NCBI RefSeq assembly: GCF_026278245.1
Contig: NZ_CP111079.1
Span: forward strand, 3,536,501-3,600,500
Direction of reading: 5' to 3'
DNA length: 64,000 nucleotides
Source of the DNA: Pontibacter kalidii
GTDB lineage: Bacteria; Bacteroidota; Bacteroidia; Cytophagales; Hymenobacteraceae
Part shown: positions 37,061-49,732 of the stretch, in pieces
Numbering within the stretch: the stretch's first letter is position 1
Layout of the letters: each line of letters begins with the position of its first letter
The notes under the pieces: model-generated
The model's input: only the letters and a program-made list of their open reading frames with translations
What the model was told of the DNA's origin: nothing
Databases searched by the model: none
Program-made: the position numbers and the translations under genes

Positions 37061-37579
37061 ATGGAGAGCCTGTTCTTTTTCCTTGCTTCGCTAACGCTGC
37101 TGTGTGCCCTGTTGGTAGTAATATCCAAAAACCCAGTGCATAGCGTTCTGTTCCTGATCATCACCTTCTTTACAATCTCCGGCCACTACGTGCTGCTAAA
37201 CGCGCAGTTCCTGGCGGTGGTAAACATCATCGTATACGCAGGTGCTATCATGGTACTTTTCCTCTTCGTGATCATGTTCCTGAACGTGAAGAAGACGGGA
37301 GGCGACAATGCCATCAAAGCCTCTACGATCAGCAAGTTTGCCGGTGCCATTGCCGGTGGTCTGCTGTTTATCGTACTGGTTTCCGCCCTTAAAGACGCTA
37401 CCCTGGCAGGGTATAACCCCGACACGTACAACTCGCAGGTAGGTATGGTGGAGAACCTGGGTTATGTGCTGTATACGGACTACCTGCTGCCATTTGAGCT
37501 TACCTCTGTCTTGTTCCTGGTAGCCATGGTGGGTGCTGTGATGATCGGCAAAAAGGAGGCAGGCGAGAGCCATTTCTAA
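37061..37579 (+). CDS. nuoJ: NADH-quinone oxidoreductase subunit J
   Basis: A 172-residue membrane subunit with five helices. Typical segments NPVHSVLFLIITFFTISG-like opening, VNIIVYAGAIMVLFLFVIMF, and VLFLVAMVGAVMIGKKE at the end. Four bp after nuoI. A strong terminator 24 bp beyond its stop ends this transcription unit, so nuoK-N need another promoter. Confidence 0.95.
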   Translation: MESLFFFLASLTLLCALLVVISKNPVHSVLFLIITFFTISGHYVLLNAQFLAVVNIIVYAGAIMVLFLFVIMFLNVKKTGGDNAIKASTISKFAGAIAGGLLFIVLVSALKDATLAGYNPDTYNSQVGMVENLGYVLYTDYLLPFELTSVLFLVAMVGAVMIGKKEAGESHF

Positions 37580-37602
37580 ACAAGCCCAAACCTTACAAGT
37601 AT

Positions 37603-37646
37603 AAAAGCAGCAGGCCGGACTTATACTTCCGGCCTGCTGCTTTTCT
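37603..37646. terminator. Bidirectional terminator between nuoJ and antisense lipoprotein gene
   Basis: Near-perfect 16-17 bp arms AAAAGCAGCAGGCCGGA / TCCGGCCTGCTGCTTTT; the loop contains TTATACT. A-rich and T-rich ends in both directions. Confidence 0.9.
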
Positions 37647-37664
37647 GTTTATGCCGGTTTATAC

Positions 37665-38705
37665 TTACTCCACCGCTAGCTGCACCTCCAGCAACTCCGA
37701 GTGGCCCTTATCGTCGTCTGATACCACCACGACCTTGTACGTCCGCTCCTCCCCTTTCAGCACCACCAGCGACTCCGCCTTACCCGCGTAGGCTGATCCG
37801 TCTTCATTGTTCAACTGCACCACCGGCACCGGTAGTGGGTTGGCAGCATCCAGGGCTAGTGGCAAAGCCCTCAGGTCAATTGTTCCTATAAAGCTACCGT
37901 GTACCTCGCCATCATCAATGGCATTGGGCGTATCCTCCACGGAGGCGGTGAAGAACAGTTTTCCATCCAGCGAGCAAGCGCCCGAAAAGCCAGCACGCAC
38001 CTGCCCCAATTGCGGCAGCGAGAAATGATACAAGGCAGCAGCGGGCATCTCTCCCCGGCCAAGTATAAAATCCTTAAAAGCGCTGGACTCGAAACGGAGA
38101 AGCGTGTTGGTGCCTGCGCCGAGAGGCCGCTGCAGCAGGTAAGCGTATACTTCATCCATGGCCAGGCCCTCCAGGTTTAGCTGTCCCTCGCTCTCCAGGC
38201 GTAGCACCTGTTTCAGGAAAGTATAAAAACGACTCAGATCCAGCTCCTGCACCTGCATGTTCTCAGACAGATTCACCAGATACCCCTTAGAGCGGGCCGC
38301 GCTGGCGCCCGAGCCCAGCAGCAGCAGCATCTCGTCACGGCCATAGCTGAGGCGCGCCATACTTTCCAGGTCGGGCTTCTCCTCCTTCGGGATACGCCCC
38401 TTCACAACACCCGTGGTATCGAACAGCGGGTACTGCTGCACCAACTCATACATCTCGTCGAGCCGGTAGAGGAACGGGGAGTCATCGCCGAGCACATAGA
38501 AAGCACCCTGCACATGCTCCAGCCCGGAGGCGGAGGGCAGATTCTTGTAAAACACCTTGCGCGTGGTGCTGGCAGTCAGTTTCAGCTCTTTCATTCTCTC
38601 TGCGGTTTCACTGATGTCGGCACTTGCCTCGGGCGGCCCGGACTTACAGGCCAGTAGGAGCAGGAGGAGCGGCATCAGAAAGTATAAAAAGTATCGGTGC
38701 TTCAT
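37665..38705 (-). CDS. Putative lipoprotein of unknown function inserted in the nuo cluster
   Basis: A 346-residue protein, not confidently recognised. Lipobox LLLLLACKSG at residues 11-22. The body is a series of beta blades with motifs such as LEHVQGAFYVLGDDSPFLYR, ALYHFSLPQLGQVRAGFSGA, and SLVVLKGEERTYKVVVVSDD, suggesting a beta-propeller-like periplasmic protein. It is transcribed against nuo and sits between nuoJ and nuoK, where other genomes have the two genes adjacent. No link to complex I can be read from the sequence; it may be a late insertion. Codon use looks like that of its neighbours. Confidence 0.72.
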   Translation of the reverse strand: MKHRYFLYFLMPLLLLLLACKSGPPEASADISETAERMKELKLTASTTRKVFYKNLPSASGLEHVQGAFYVLGDDSPFLYRLDEMYELVQQYPLFDTTGVVKGRIPKEEKPDLESMARLSYGRDEMLLLLGSGASAARSKGYLVNLSENMQVQELDLSRFYTFLKQVLRLESEGQLNLEGLAMDEVYAYLLQRPLGAGTNTLLRFESSAFKDFILGRGEMPAAALYHFSLPQLGQVRAGFSGACSLDGKLFFTASVEDTPNAIDDGEVHGSFIGTIDLRALPLALDAANPLPVPVVQLNNEDGSAYAGKAESLVVLKGEERTYKVVVVSDDDKGHSELLEVQLAVE

Positions 38706-38899
38706 AAGGATAAAGTATAACTCCCATAGCTACGCAAACATGGCCCAAAAGTATAATTCGCCGCCTTCCCTGCCATCAGAAAAAATAATTTCCGGGAATA
38801 TGAAAGGATTGCCTGAGAAATGGGAAAATGCTGTGTAACAATGCCCCTGCAGGGCCAATAAGAATAGGAAATATGTTATGGTTTTTACAAAAATGGGGA

Positions 38900-38907
38900 T
38901 AACTTTG
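38900..38907 (+). promoter_or_regulatory. -7 box of a likely nuoK-N promoter
   Basis: TAACTTTG matches TAnnTTTG 53 bp before the nuoK ATG. The expected -33 position reads TTATG rather than TTG. The upstream terminator and antisense gene make a promoter here necessary. Confidence 0.6.
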
Positions 38908-38960
38908 CGACTTGATTTTTGGATCGAAAATTAAGAGTAATCCGTTCAGTCACACAGAAA

Positions 38961-39290
38961 ATGAACAACATACCTGAGGTCATCCGGACCATTCCATTAG
39001 ACTATTACCTTTACTTCAGCGCGGCTCTTTTTGTTATCGGTATTATCGGCGTGCTTACGCGCCGCAACGCCATCGTGATCTTTATGTGTATCGAGCTGAT
39101 GCTGAACTCAGTGAACCTGCTGCTGACGGCCATGGCCTCTTACAGAGGTGACACGAACGCGCAGGTATTTGTCTTCTTTATCATGGCGGTTGCCGCCGCA
39201 GAAGTGACCGTTGGCCTGGCTATCATTGTGATGACCTACCGCAACATCCGCTCTACTGATGTACAACTGCTGAACTACCTGAAGTGGTAA
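38961..39290 (+). CDS. nuoK: NADH-quinone oxidoreductase subunit K
   Basis: A 109-residue three-helix membrane subunit. Contains RNAIVIFMCIELMLNSVNLL with the conserved Glu of helix 2 and FFIMAVAAAEVTVGLAIIV with the second Glu, both needed for proton translocation. ATG at 38961 chosen; the frame extends 14 codons to a TTG at 38919 but family length fits the ATG. First gene of the second nuo unit. Confidence 0.95.
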   Translation: MNNIPEVIRTIPLDYYLYFSAALFVIGIIGVLTRRNAIVIFMCIELMLNSVNLLLTAMASYRGDTNAQVFVFFIMAVAAAEVTVGLAIIVMTYRNIRSTDVQLLNYLKW

Positions 39291-39330
39291 CAGCCCTAAC
39301 ATACGCTGAATAGCTTAAACACTTATACTG

Positions 39331-41309
<1,979 letters not shown>

Positions 41310-41321
41310 GGTTCTTAGAAG

Positions 41322-42773
41322 ATGATAACAGCTCTATTACTTTTCTGGCCTGCCCTTGCCGCGCTTCTGGTGCTGCTCATAAAAGGACAGGGTGCCAAGA
41401 AAGTGGCTTTTGTAGCAGCGCTAGTTCAATTTGCGTTGTCACTTTTCGCTCTCTCAGCATTCGACACCCAAAGCGGTGCCACCCAGCTCGCCCTTAGCCT
41501 ACCCTGGATCGAAAGTGCAGGTATCAGCTTCAGCATTGGTATGGACGGCATCAGCCTGCTGATGGTCCTGCTAACGACCTTCCTGGTGCCGCTGATCATA
41601 CTGTCAGCCTATAAGCACGAGTACAAGAACCCGAACGTTTTCTACGCCCTCATCCTGTTCATGCAGACCGGCCTGATCGGTGTGTTTGTAGCCATGGATG
41701 CCTTCCTCTTCTACTTCATGTGGGAGGTGGCGCTGATTCCGATCTACTTTATCGCTGCGGTTTGGGGCGGTGCTAACCGCATTCGCGTTACGTTTAAGTT
41801 CTTTGTGTATACGATCTTCGGCTCGCTGTTCATGCTGGCTGCCTTCGTATACCTTTACTTACAGACGCCGGGCACGCACTCTTCGGATGTAAATGCTTTC
41901 TACCAGTTATCGCTTTCCGCTGAGTCGCAGAGCTGGATCTTCTGGTTCCTCTTCATCGCCTTCGCGATCAAGATGCCGGTGTTCCCATTCCATACCTGGC
42001 AACCGGATACCTATACGGAGTCGCCTGCACAGGCCACCATGCTGCTTTCGGGCATCATGCTGAAGATGGGTATTTACGGTGTGCTGCGCTGGTTGCTGCC
42101 TGTGGTGCCCTTCGGCGTAAGCCAGTGGGATGAGGTGGTGCTTGTGTTGGCCATCATCGGCATTATTTACGCCTCTGTCATCGCCATTCGCCAGCGCGAC
42201 CTGAAGCGCCTGATCGCTTACTCCTCCATCGCGCACGTGGGCCTGATCGCGGCCGGTATCTTTACCCTGAACGAGCAGGGCCTGCAAGGGGGCGTTATTC
42301 AGATGCTGAGCCACGGTATTAACGTGGTGGGCCTGTTCTTCATCATCGACATCATTTTTAGCCGCACCAATACCAGGGAGATCACCAGCCTGGGCGGTAT
42401 TACCCAGAATGCCAAGGTGCTGTCGATTTTCTTCATGATCCTGCTGCTGGGCTCTGTGGCGCTGCCGCTGACAAATGGCTTCGTGGGTGAGTTCCTGCTG
42501 CTGTCCGGCGTGTTTCAGTACAATGCCTGGTTTGGCGGCGTGGCCGGTCTGACCATCATACTTGCCGCGGTGTACATGCTGCGCATGTTCCAAGGGGTGA
42601 TGTTCGGCACGAAGTCTGAAGTAACCGAGACCTTCGCTGACCTGACCCTGAACGAGAAAGCTGTGCTGATTCCGCTGGTGGTGATGGTTTTCTGGATCGG
42701 CTTGTTCCCGAACACCTTCCTGAGCATCTCGGAGCCTGCCGTGAACAACCTGCTGAGCATCATTAACCGCTAA
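41322..42773 (+). CDS. nuoM: NADH-quinone oxidoreductase subunit M
   Basis: A 483-residue antiporter-like proton-pumping subunit with about 14 helices. Key segments: FMWEVALIPIYFIAAVWGGA with the conserved Glu, FAIKMPVFPFHTWQPDTYTE with the essential Lys, and RDLKRLIAYSSIAHVGLIAA. Twelve bp after nuoL. Contains one ATA-CTT (Ile-Leu) dicodon near 42556. Confidence 0.96.
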   Translation: MITALLLFWPALAALLVLLIKGQGAKKVAFVAALVQFALSLFALSAFDTQSGATQLALSLPWIESAGISFSIGMDGISLLMVLLTTFLVPLIILSAYKHEYKNPNVFYALILFMQTGLIGVFVAMDAFLFYFMWEVALIPIYFIAAVWGGANRIRVTFKFFVYTIFGSLFMLAAFVYLYLQTPGTHSSDVNAFYQLSLSAESQSWIFWFLFIAFAIKMPVFPFHTWQPDTYTESPAQATMLLSGIMLKMGIYGVLRWLLPVVPFGVSQWDEVVLVLAIIGIIYASVIAIRQRDLKRLIAYSSIAHVGLIAAGIFTLNEQGLQGGVIQMLSHGINVVGLFFIIDIIFSRTNTREITSLGGITQNAKVLSIFFMILLLGSVALPLTNGFVGEFLLLSGVFQYNAWFGGVAGLTIILAAVYMLRMFQGVMFGTKSEVTETFADLTLNEKAVLIPLVVMVFWIGLFPNTFLSISEPAVNNLLSIINR

Positions 42774-42814
42774 GCGGCTATAAAGAATAAAGCGTTTTAC
42801 AGAAATACGACGAC

Positions 42815-44203
42815 ATGACCTCGATCATACTTCTATCTGTCTTTGGTATCATTAACCTTTTTGCAGGGTTTGCAAAGAACAAACAGATGCTGCTGCCGCT
42901 GGTGCTGGTGTTTTTAGCAGTAGTGTTTGGCGTGAACCTGCTGGATTGGAACGATACCCAGACCTACTTCAGCAACATGCTGACCGTAGATAACTATGCC
43001 GTGGCTTTCACGGGCATCATGACCCTTACCACGCTGCTGCTGCTGCCTTTCTCGCAGCGCTATATCGATAAAGGCGACTCGAATCTGGCCGAGTACTACT
43101 CGCTCCTGCTCTTTTCACTCGTAGGCGCCGTGATGATGGTGGGGTACGAAAACCTGATCATGCTCTTTATCGGTGTGGAGATTCTCTCTATCGCCATGTA
43201 TGTGCTGGCCGGAAGCGACAAAAGCAGCCTTCGCTCTAACGAAGCAGCGCTGAAGTACTTCCTGATGGGTTCTTTCTTCACGGGCATCATGCTGTTTGGC
43301 ATTGTGATGATCTACGGAGCCACCGGCACATTCAATATCACAGAGATTGGCGCCGCACAGGCAGCGCTTGGAGCGGACGGTGTGATGGATAGCATGTTCG
43401 TGATGGGCATCCTGGTACTGGTGATCGGTATCTCCTTCAAGATCTCCGCTGCCCCCTTCCACTTCTGGGCGCCCGACGTGTATGATGGCACACCAACCTT
43501 CTTTACCGCCTTCATGTCTACTGTGGTAAAGACGGCCGGTGTAGCGGCATTCTATAAATTAATGGCCGCAGCCTTTGCAGCTTCCTATGCCGCCTGGTTC
43601 CCGACAGTGGTGGCCATTACCGTGCTAACACTGGTGGTTGGCAACATTGGTGCTGTGATACAGACAAGCTTTAAGCGCATGATGGCTTACTCGAGCATCT
43701 CGCATGCCGGCTATATGCTGATGGCGCTGATGGCCTTCAATGCGTCTTCCGACACAGCCATCCTGTTCTATTCTGCGGCTTATTCCGCAGCTACTATCGC
43801 CGCCTTTGGTGTGCTGAAAATGGTGCAGGACCAGCGCAAGAGCGCCGACTACGAAGCCTTTAACGGACTGGGCAAAACAAACCCGCTCCTGGCTTTCGCC
43901 ATGACGGTATCGATGCTCTCCTTGGGCGGTATTCCGCTTACAGCAGGTTTCTTTGGTAAGTTCTTTGTGTTCTCTGCCGTGCTGCAGAACCCGGACATGC
44001 TGTGGCTGGTGGTGCTGGCGGTTATACTTGCCGCAGTGGGTATCTACTACTACTTCCGGGTGGTGATAGCCATGTACATGCAGCCTGCTGCCAACTACAA
44101 GACCGTACGTGTGGAGGGCTTCGCCGCTTTCACACTCATCGTTTTAACCATCCTGACCATACTACTAGGTATAGCCCCTGCGCTGGTTAGCGAGCTGCTC
44201 TAG
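42815..44203 (+). CDS. nuoN: NADH-quinone oxidoreductase subunit N
   Basis: A 462-residue antiporter-like subunit, last gene of the cluster. Segments: LIMLFIGVEILSIAMYVLAG with the conserved Glu, SFKISAAPFHFWAPDVYDGT with the Lys, and FKRMMAYSSISHAGYMLMAL. A terminator follows 24 bp after the stop. The ORF begins TCG-ATC-ATA-CTT, another instance of the window-wide TATACTT-type word. Confidence 0.96.
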   Translation: MTSIILLSVFGIINLFAGFAKNKQMLLPLVLVFLAVVFGVNLLDWNDTQTYFSNMLTVDNYAVAFTGIMTLTTLLLLPFSQRYIDKGDSNLAEYYSLLLFSLVGAVMMVGYENLIMLFIGVEILSIAMYVLAGSDKSSLRSNEAALKYFLMGSFFTGIMLFGIVMIYGATGTFNITEIGAAQAALGADGVMDSMFVMGILVLVIGISFKISAAPFHFWAPDVYDGTPTFFTAFMSTVVKTAGVAAFYKLMAAAFAASYAAWFPTVVAITVLTLVVGNIGAVIQTSFKRMMAYSSISHAGYMLMALMAFNASSDTAILFYSAAYSAATIAAFGVLKMVQDQRKSADYEAFNGLGKTNPLLAFAMTVSMLSLGGIPLTAGFFGKFFVFSAVLQNPDMLWLVVLAVILAAVGIYYYFRVVIAMYMQPAANYKTVRVEGFAAFTLIVLTILTILLGIAPALVSELL

Positions 44204-44226
44204 TACTGATGTATACTTTATAAGGA

Positions 44227-44257
44227 AAGGCTGCCTGCATAGGCAGCCTTTTTTGTT
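44227..44257 (+). terminator. Terminator after nuoN
   Basis: Arms AGGCTGCCT / AGGCAGCCT with a 4-nt loop, then TTTTTTG. Confidence 0.9.
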
Positions 44258-44330
44258 TCATGACCGGTACTCCCCCAAACAAGTAGGAACAGTTGAAGTA
44301 TAAAGCATGGTACGATTATACCTGGTGGCC

Positions 44331-45017
44331 ATGAACAGATTTCTACCCCTCTGCCTAGCATCCGTTTGTTTTCTAATGGCGGGTACAGCCTGCGACGCAC
44401 AGTCCGGTAGTAGTGCCTCTCAAAGCACCAAAGCCGCTGCTGGACAGGCCACGCACCGGGTGGGCGGCAACTGTGACACCTGTGAACTGATGTATGTGGA
44501 CTCGCCAGAAAATATAAACACCACCGATACCAATGCCGCCTGGAAAGAGTCGTCGGGGCAAAAGCTGAGAATAAGCGGCACCGTTTATAAGCCTGATGGC
44601 AAAACGCGGGCCCCAAATATTCTCCTATACTACTGGCACACGAACAGCGAGGGAGTATATGCAAACAGAGAGGGTCTGGACCCGAAAGTAAGGCCGCATG
44701 GCTATATTCGGGGGTGGGTAAAGACAGATGGGCAAGGGCAGTACAGCATCTATACCATCCGCCCTGGCCACTATCCGGGAAGATCAGGCCCAGCGCATAT
44801 ACATTTACTGGTAAAGGAGCCAGAGCTGCCCAACGAGTACTATATTGATGATATTCTTTTTGAGGAGGATCTTCGCCTGACAGAGGCCTATCGGGACAAG
44901 CTTGAAAACAGAGGCGGAAGCGGCATTGTGCAAACGGTGCAGGAGAATGGTGTGCAGGCAGCGAACCGCGACATCATACTTGGAAGAAATGTTCCGGATT
45001 ATCCGGAGAAAGATTAA
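44331..45017 (+). CDS. Intradiol ring-cleavage dioxygenase-like lipoprotein
   Basis: A 228-residue protein with the protocatechuate/catechol 1,2-dioxygenase fold. Start at 44331 (MNRFLPLCLAS) yields a lipobox MAGTAC. The core shows the intradiol Fe(III) ligand pattern: Tyr in LLYYWHTNSEGVYANR, Tyr and Arg in RPGHYPGRSGPAHIHLLV where the HIH pair supplies the His ligands. Free-standing exported members occur widely in Bacteroidota, and their substrate is generally unknown; aromatic-ring catabolism is not evident around it. Monocistronic. Confidence 0.82.
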   Translation: MNRFLPLCLASVCFLMAGTACDAQSGSSASQSTKAAAGQATHRVGGNCDTCELMYVDSPENINTTDTNAAWKESSGQKLRISGTVYKPDGKTRAPNILLYYWHTNSEGVYANREGLDPKVRPHGYIRGWVKTDGQGQYSIYTIRPGHYPGRSGPAHIHLLVKEPELPNEYYIDDILFEEDLRLTEAYRDKLENRGGSGIVQTVQENGVQAANRDIILGRNVPDYPEKD

Positions 45018-45100
45018 TCAGCCCCACAGCATCATACACAACAAAGTATAAAATCTGTAACCCATCTTTAACTTGCTTCATACCCACCTATCAACAGGAG

Positions 45101-45278
45101 TTATCCACATATCCACACCGCTATAGGAATTTATGCTTTAGATGGTGGATAAAGGCTGATTTTATCCTTCAATCCACACACTTATCCACATTGTCCATGG
45201 CTTAAAGTATAGATTGGGGATAAAAACAGAAGGCCTGCCACTGAAACTGTGGCAGGCCTTCTTATAAGCTGTGGAAAA
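45101..45278. promoter_or_regulatory. Cluster of DnaA-box-like sites
   Basis: Two exact TTATCCACA boxes (45101-45109, 45182-45190) and several with one or two mismatches: ATATCCACA (45109-45117), GGTGGATAA (45144-45152), CAATCCACA (45170-45178), TGGGGATAA (45215-45223), TGTGGAAAA (45270-45278), within about 180 bp. Resembles an oriC-type array, but flanking genes converge on it and no dnaA or dnaN is nearby. Confidence 0.55.
45228..45262. terminator. Terminator of aspS (bidirectional)
   Basis: Arms AAGGCCTGCCA / TGGCAGGCCTT with a 9-nt loop. Read on the minus strand it is followed by CTGTTTTTA; overlaps the DnaA-box region. Confidence 0.85.
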
Positions 45279-45285
45279 ACGACTG

Positions 45286-47046
<1,761 letters not shown>

Positions 47047-47073
47047 AGTATGATCTACTTCTATAGTTTTATG

Positions 47074-47081
47074 CAAATGTA
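47074..47081 (-). promoter_or_regulatory. -7 box of aspS promoter
   Basis: TACATTTG on the minus strand, 27 bp before the ATG at 47046; no obvious -33 TTG. Decides the aspS start. Confidence 0.55.
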
Positions 47082-47119
47082 ATAATCTTAGCCTTGGTTT
47101 GCTGTATCCGGCGCAAATG

Positions 47120-47983
47120 TTACTCCAGCAAATCGCGCGCGGCGGCCACGTTATCTACCTGTATGGCGTCGGGCCTCATGTTGATCATGCGGGCGATGCG
47201 GGAGCGGGATTTTCCGCCAAACAAGGCCACCTGCAGCCCCTGCGCTTTTGCCTGCTGCACCTGCTGAGGCGATACATCACGCCCATTGGCGCAAATGCCG
47301 TTTAGCTGGTTGTTCTGCGCCTCTACCAGCGCCTGCTCAAAATCCCCAGCAGTATCGATCATCAACTGTGCCTGGGGCTCCACTTCCCTGAAAGCTTTCA
47401 GAAAAGCAGGGTTTGGGGAGATGAACACCGTTCTTTCCAAAGGATAAGCATACTTACGCAACAGGGCCATCAGTGTCTGGGCATAATACAAATGGCGGCT
47501 CGGGTTCTGGTTGCGCAGGTCCAGGTGCAGGTAAGGCAGCTCCGGATAGGTGGCAAAGCGCTGCAGCAGCACCTCCAGCGTGATAATCTCCTCATCATGG
47601 AACAGGTCATAGAAAAAGCCGCCCTTGTACTTCAGGCCCACCACCCCGGCAGCCGGAAGGTTATCAATGATACCCTCCGCCTCCGTCATACTTTCCAGCG
47701 TTACGTCATGGTAAAGTATAAGCACGCCGTCCTGGCTCAGCTGCACGTCTACCTCCACGCCATCGGCACCGTTCTCCTCCATCGCCTTTACAATAGAGGC
47801 CATGCTGTTGGAGGGGAGCGGGTTAAACGGGTTGAGGGGCGATAAAAAGCCGGAGCCGGCATGACCCAGCACCAGCACCTCCTTATACTTCACCTCGTCG
47901 TGGCGGCGCATCAGCCAGACAACAATGGCTAGGGCAAGCAGCACGAAAGCAAGTATAGACAGCCAGATGTTGCGCTTCGACAT
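47120..47983 (-). CDS. Glycerophosphodiester phosphodiesterase family protein
   Basis: A 287-residue GDPD TIM-barrel protein anchored by one N-terminal membrane helix ([20 protein letters not shown]). Catalytic elements: His in VLGHAGSGF, Glu-x-Asp in [15 protein letters not shown], and His in [11 protein letters not shown]. By family it hydrolyses glycerophosphodiesters from phospholipid turnover to glycerol-3-phosphate and alcohol. Divergent from the glycosyltransferase gene; no shared operon with aspS is certain although they are co-directional and 73 bp apart. Confidence 0.9.
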   Translation of the reverse strand: MSKRNIWLSILAFVLLALAIVVWLMRRHDEVKYKEVLVLGHAGSGFLSPLNPFNPLPSNSMASIVKAMEENGADGVEVDVQLSQDGVLILYHDVTLESMTEAEGIIDNLPAAGVVGLKYKGGFFYDLFHDEEIITLEVLLQRFATYPELPYLHLDLRNQNPSRHLYYAQTLMALLRKYAYPLERTVFISPNPAFLKAFREVEPQAQLMIDTAGDFEQALVEAQNNQLNGICANGRDVSPQQVQQAKAQGLQVALFGGKSRSRIARMINMRPDAIQVDNVAAARDLLE

Positions 47984-48057
47984 GTAGTGGATGGGGGCGT
48001 ATTCCTAAAATATCTCTTTAAACAACGAAGTTAACACAGAATCTTTATAATTACCGT

Positions 48058-48065
48058 TAAATTTG
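48058..48065 (+). promoter_or_regulatory. -7 box upstream of the membrane glycosyltransferase
   Basis: TAAATTTG, 21 bp before the ATG at 48087. A TTG start at 48063 would fall inside this box, so the ATG is preferred. Confidence 0.5.
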
Positions 48066-48086
48066 CAGTCGCACAACTCTTATAAA

Positions 48087-49718
48087 ATGCAAAGTACCAC
48101 CAAAACAACTGTAGCTAAGGCCTTTACCGCCGACGCGGAAACGCTGGGCCAGCCGCAGGAGCGTTACCTCATCCCGCTTTCCACCATACTTCTCATAGCA
48201 CTGGCCATCCGCTTACTGGCCGCTTTCTTCTCCAAGGGCTTTGCCTTCAGCGATGACCATTTCGACGTAATCACGATTGCGCAGGGCTGGCTGGATGGCT
48301 TCCCGCTGTGGCTGAACGAGCCAATGCCGCCGCGCCACAGCATGCTTTACGTGCTCATCCACTACGCCATATTCTATGTGTTGGAGGCCGTGGGCATTTT
48401 TAGCCCGGAGGTGAAGATGACAGTGGTGCGCCTGGTGCATGCACTGTACTCGCTGCTGGTGGTATACTTTGGCTATAAGTTAACGGAGCGGCTCTCGAAC
48501 CGCGCCAACGCACGTATGGTAGGCCTGATGCTGGCGCTGGTGTGGTTTATGCCGTTCATGAGCGTGCGCAACCTGGTGGAGATGGTGTGCATTCCGCCCT
48601 ACCTGGCCGCCTTTTACCTGATGGTGAAGGAGGAGCAGACGGACCGAAAGCGCTGGCTGCCCTATTTCTGGGCGGGTGTTTTGTTTGCCCTAGCCTTTGT
48701 GTTCCGCTACCATACGGTACTGTTTGGGGCCGGCGCCGGACTGGTGCTGCTCTACCAGCGCAAGTGGCGCGAGGCGATGGCGGTGCTGCTGGGCTTTCTG
48801 GTGGCCGCGTTCCTGGTGCAGGGCGTGATCGACATCGTCTTCTTCGACTATCCTTTCCACTCCATCGTAGCCTACTACCAGTATAACTCCGAGCACGCCA
48901 ACGACTTCAGCTCCGGCCCCGTTTACCGCTTTGCCCTGACCATACTGGGTTTTCTGGTGCCGCCGGTGAGTGCCTTTCTGATAGTGGGTTATGCCCGCAC
49001 GGCCAGGCTGGCCCCTGCCCTCTTCTGGGGCGGGCTGATCTTTTTCGTGGCACACTCGCTGTTCCCCAATAAGCAGGAGCGCTTTATACTTCCGCTGCTG
49101 CCACTCATTATGGTTTTGGGGGTGATCGGCTGGCAGCAGTTCGTGCGTGGCTCTGCCTTCTGGCAAAACCGTCGCAGGCTGCTGGCAGCCTCCTGGATAT
49201 TTTTCTGGGTGCTGAACCTGCTGGCCACGGTGGGCATGGCCTTTACTTATACCAAAAAGAGCCGCGTGGCCCCGCTGGTATATCTCTCCGAGAAGCAGGA
49301 AATGGACGGCGTGGTGCTCGAGTTTGGCAACCACAGCGTTAAAAAGCCGCCGCTCTTCTACCTGGGCCGCACCAGTGCCGTGTACGATAAGTATATCATT
49401 GATGAAGACATGGTATGGGAGGAGTACTTGCAGGGACAAAAGCAGCTTCCCGAGGATTTTGTGATGGCTTATACTTTGAACAGGGATAAAACGACGCAGG
49501 AGCTTCAGAAAGAAATTGCAGCCTCGCCATACAAGCCAGACTATGTGGTGGTGGTAGGCAACAAGGATATGGAGGAGCGCATGGCTCGCCTGCAGCAGCT
49601 TTTCCCGAACCTGGAACTGGAGCATACCATTAACCCATCGCTCTACGACAGGCTGCTGCACCTGCTGAATCCACGCGTGCACAAGGACGAGCATGTGCAG
49701 ATTTATAAAGTGAGGTAA
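48087..49718 (+). CDS. Membrane mannosyltransferase-like protein (GT22/GT39-type)
   Basis: A 543-residue polytopic protein with about ten transmembrane helices and a soluble C-terminal part (from about residue 400). The early loop FAFSDDHFDVITIAQGWLDG carries the acidic residues typical of GT-C enzymes that use polyprenyl-phosphate sugars, and FPNKQERFILPLLPLIM matches the HKExRF motif of the GT22 (ALG/PIG) family. It probably adds a mannose-like sugar on the periplasmic side to a lipid-linked glycan or protein; the acceptor is unknown. GtrA, often paired with such enzymes, lies 0.9 kb downstream on the other strand. Confidence 0.8.
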   Translation: MQSTTKTTVAKAFTADAETLGQPQERYLIPLSTILLIALAIRLLAAFFSKGFAFSDDHFDVITIAQGWLDGFPLWLNEPMPPRHSMLYVLIHYAIFYVLEAVGIFSPEVKMTVVRLVHALYSLLVVYFGYKLTERLSNRANARMVGLMLALVWFMPFMSVRNLVEMVCIPPYLAAFYLMVKEEQTDRKRWLPYFWAGVLFALAFVFRYHTVLFGAGAGLVLLYQRKWREAMAVLLGFLVAAFLVQGVIDIVFFDYPFHSIVAYYQYNSEHANDFSSGPVYRFALTILGFLVPPVSAFLIVGYARTARLAPALFWGGLIFFVAHSLFPNKQERFILPLLPLIMVLGVIGWQQFVRGSAFWQNRRRLLAASWIFFWVLNLLATVGMAFTYTKKSRVAPLVYLSEKQEMDGVVLEFGNHSVKKPPLFYLGRTSAVYDKYIIDEDMVWEEYLQGQKQLPEDFVMAYTLNRDKTTQELQKEIAASPYKPDYVVVVGNKDMEERMARLQQLFPNLELEHTINPSLYDRLLHLLNPRVHKDEHVQIYKVR

Positions 49719-49732
49719 TGAGTGAGTAGAGA

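Noticed and set aside
45101..45278. Firm call of oriC
   Set aside because: Flanking transcription converges on the site and no replication genes adjoin; kept only as a DnaA-box cluster.
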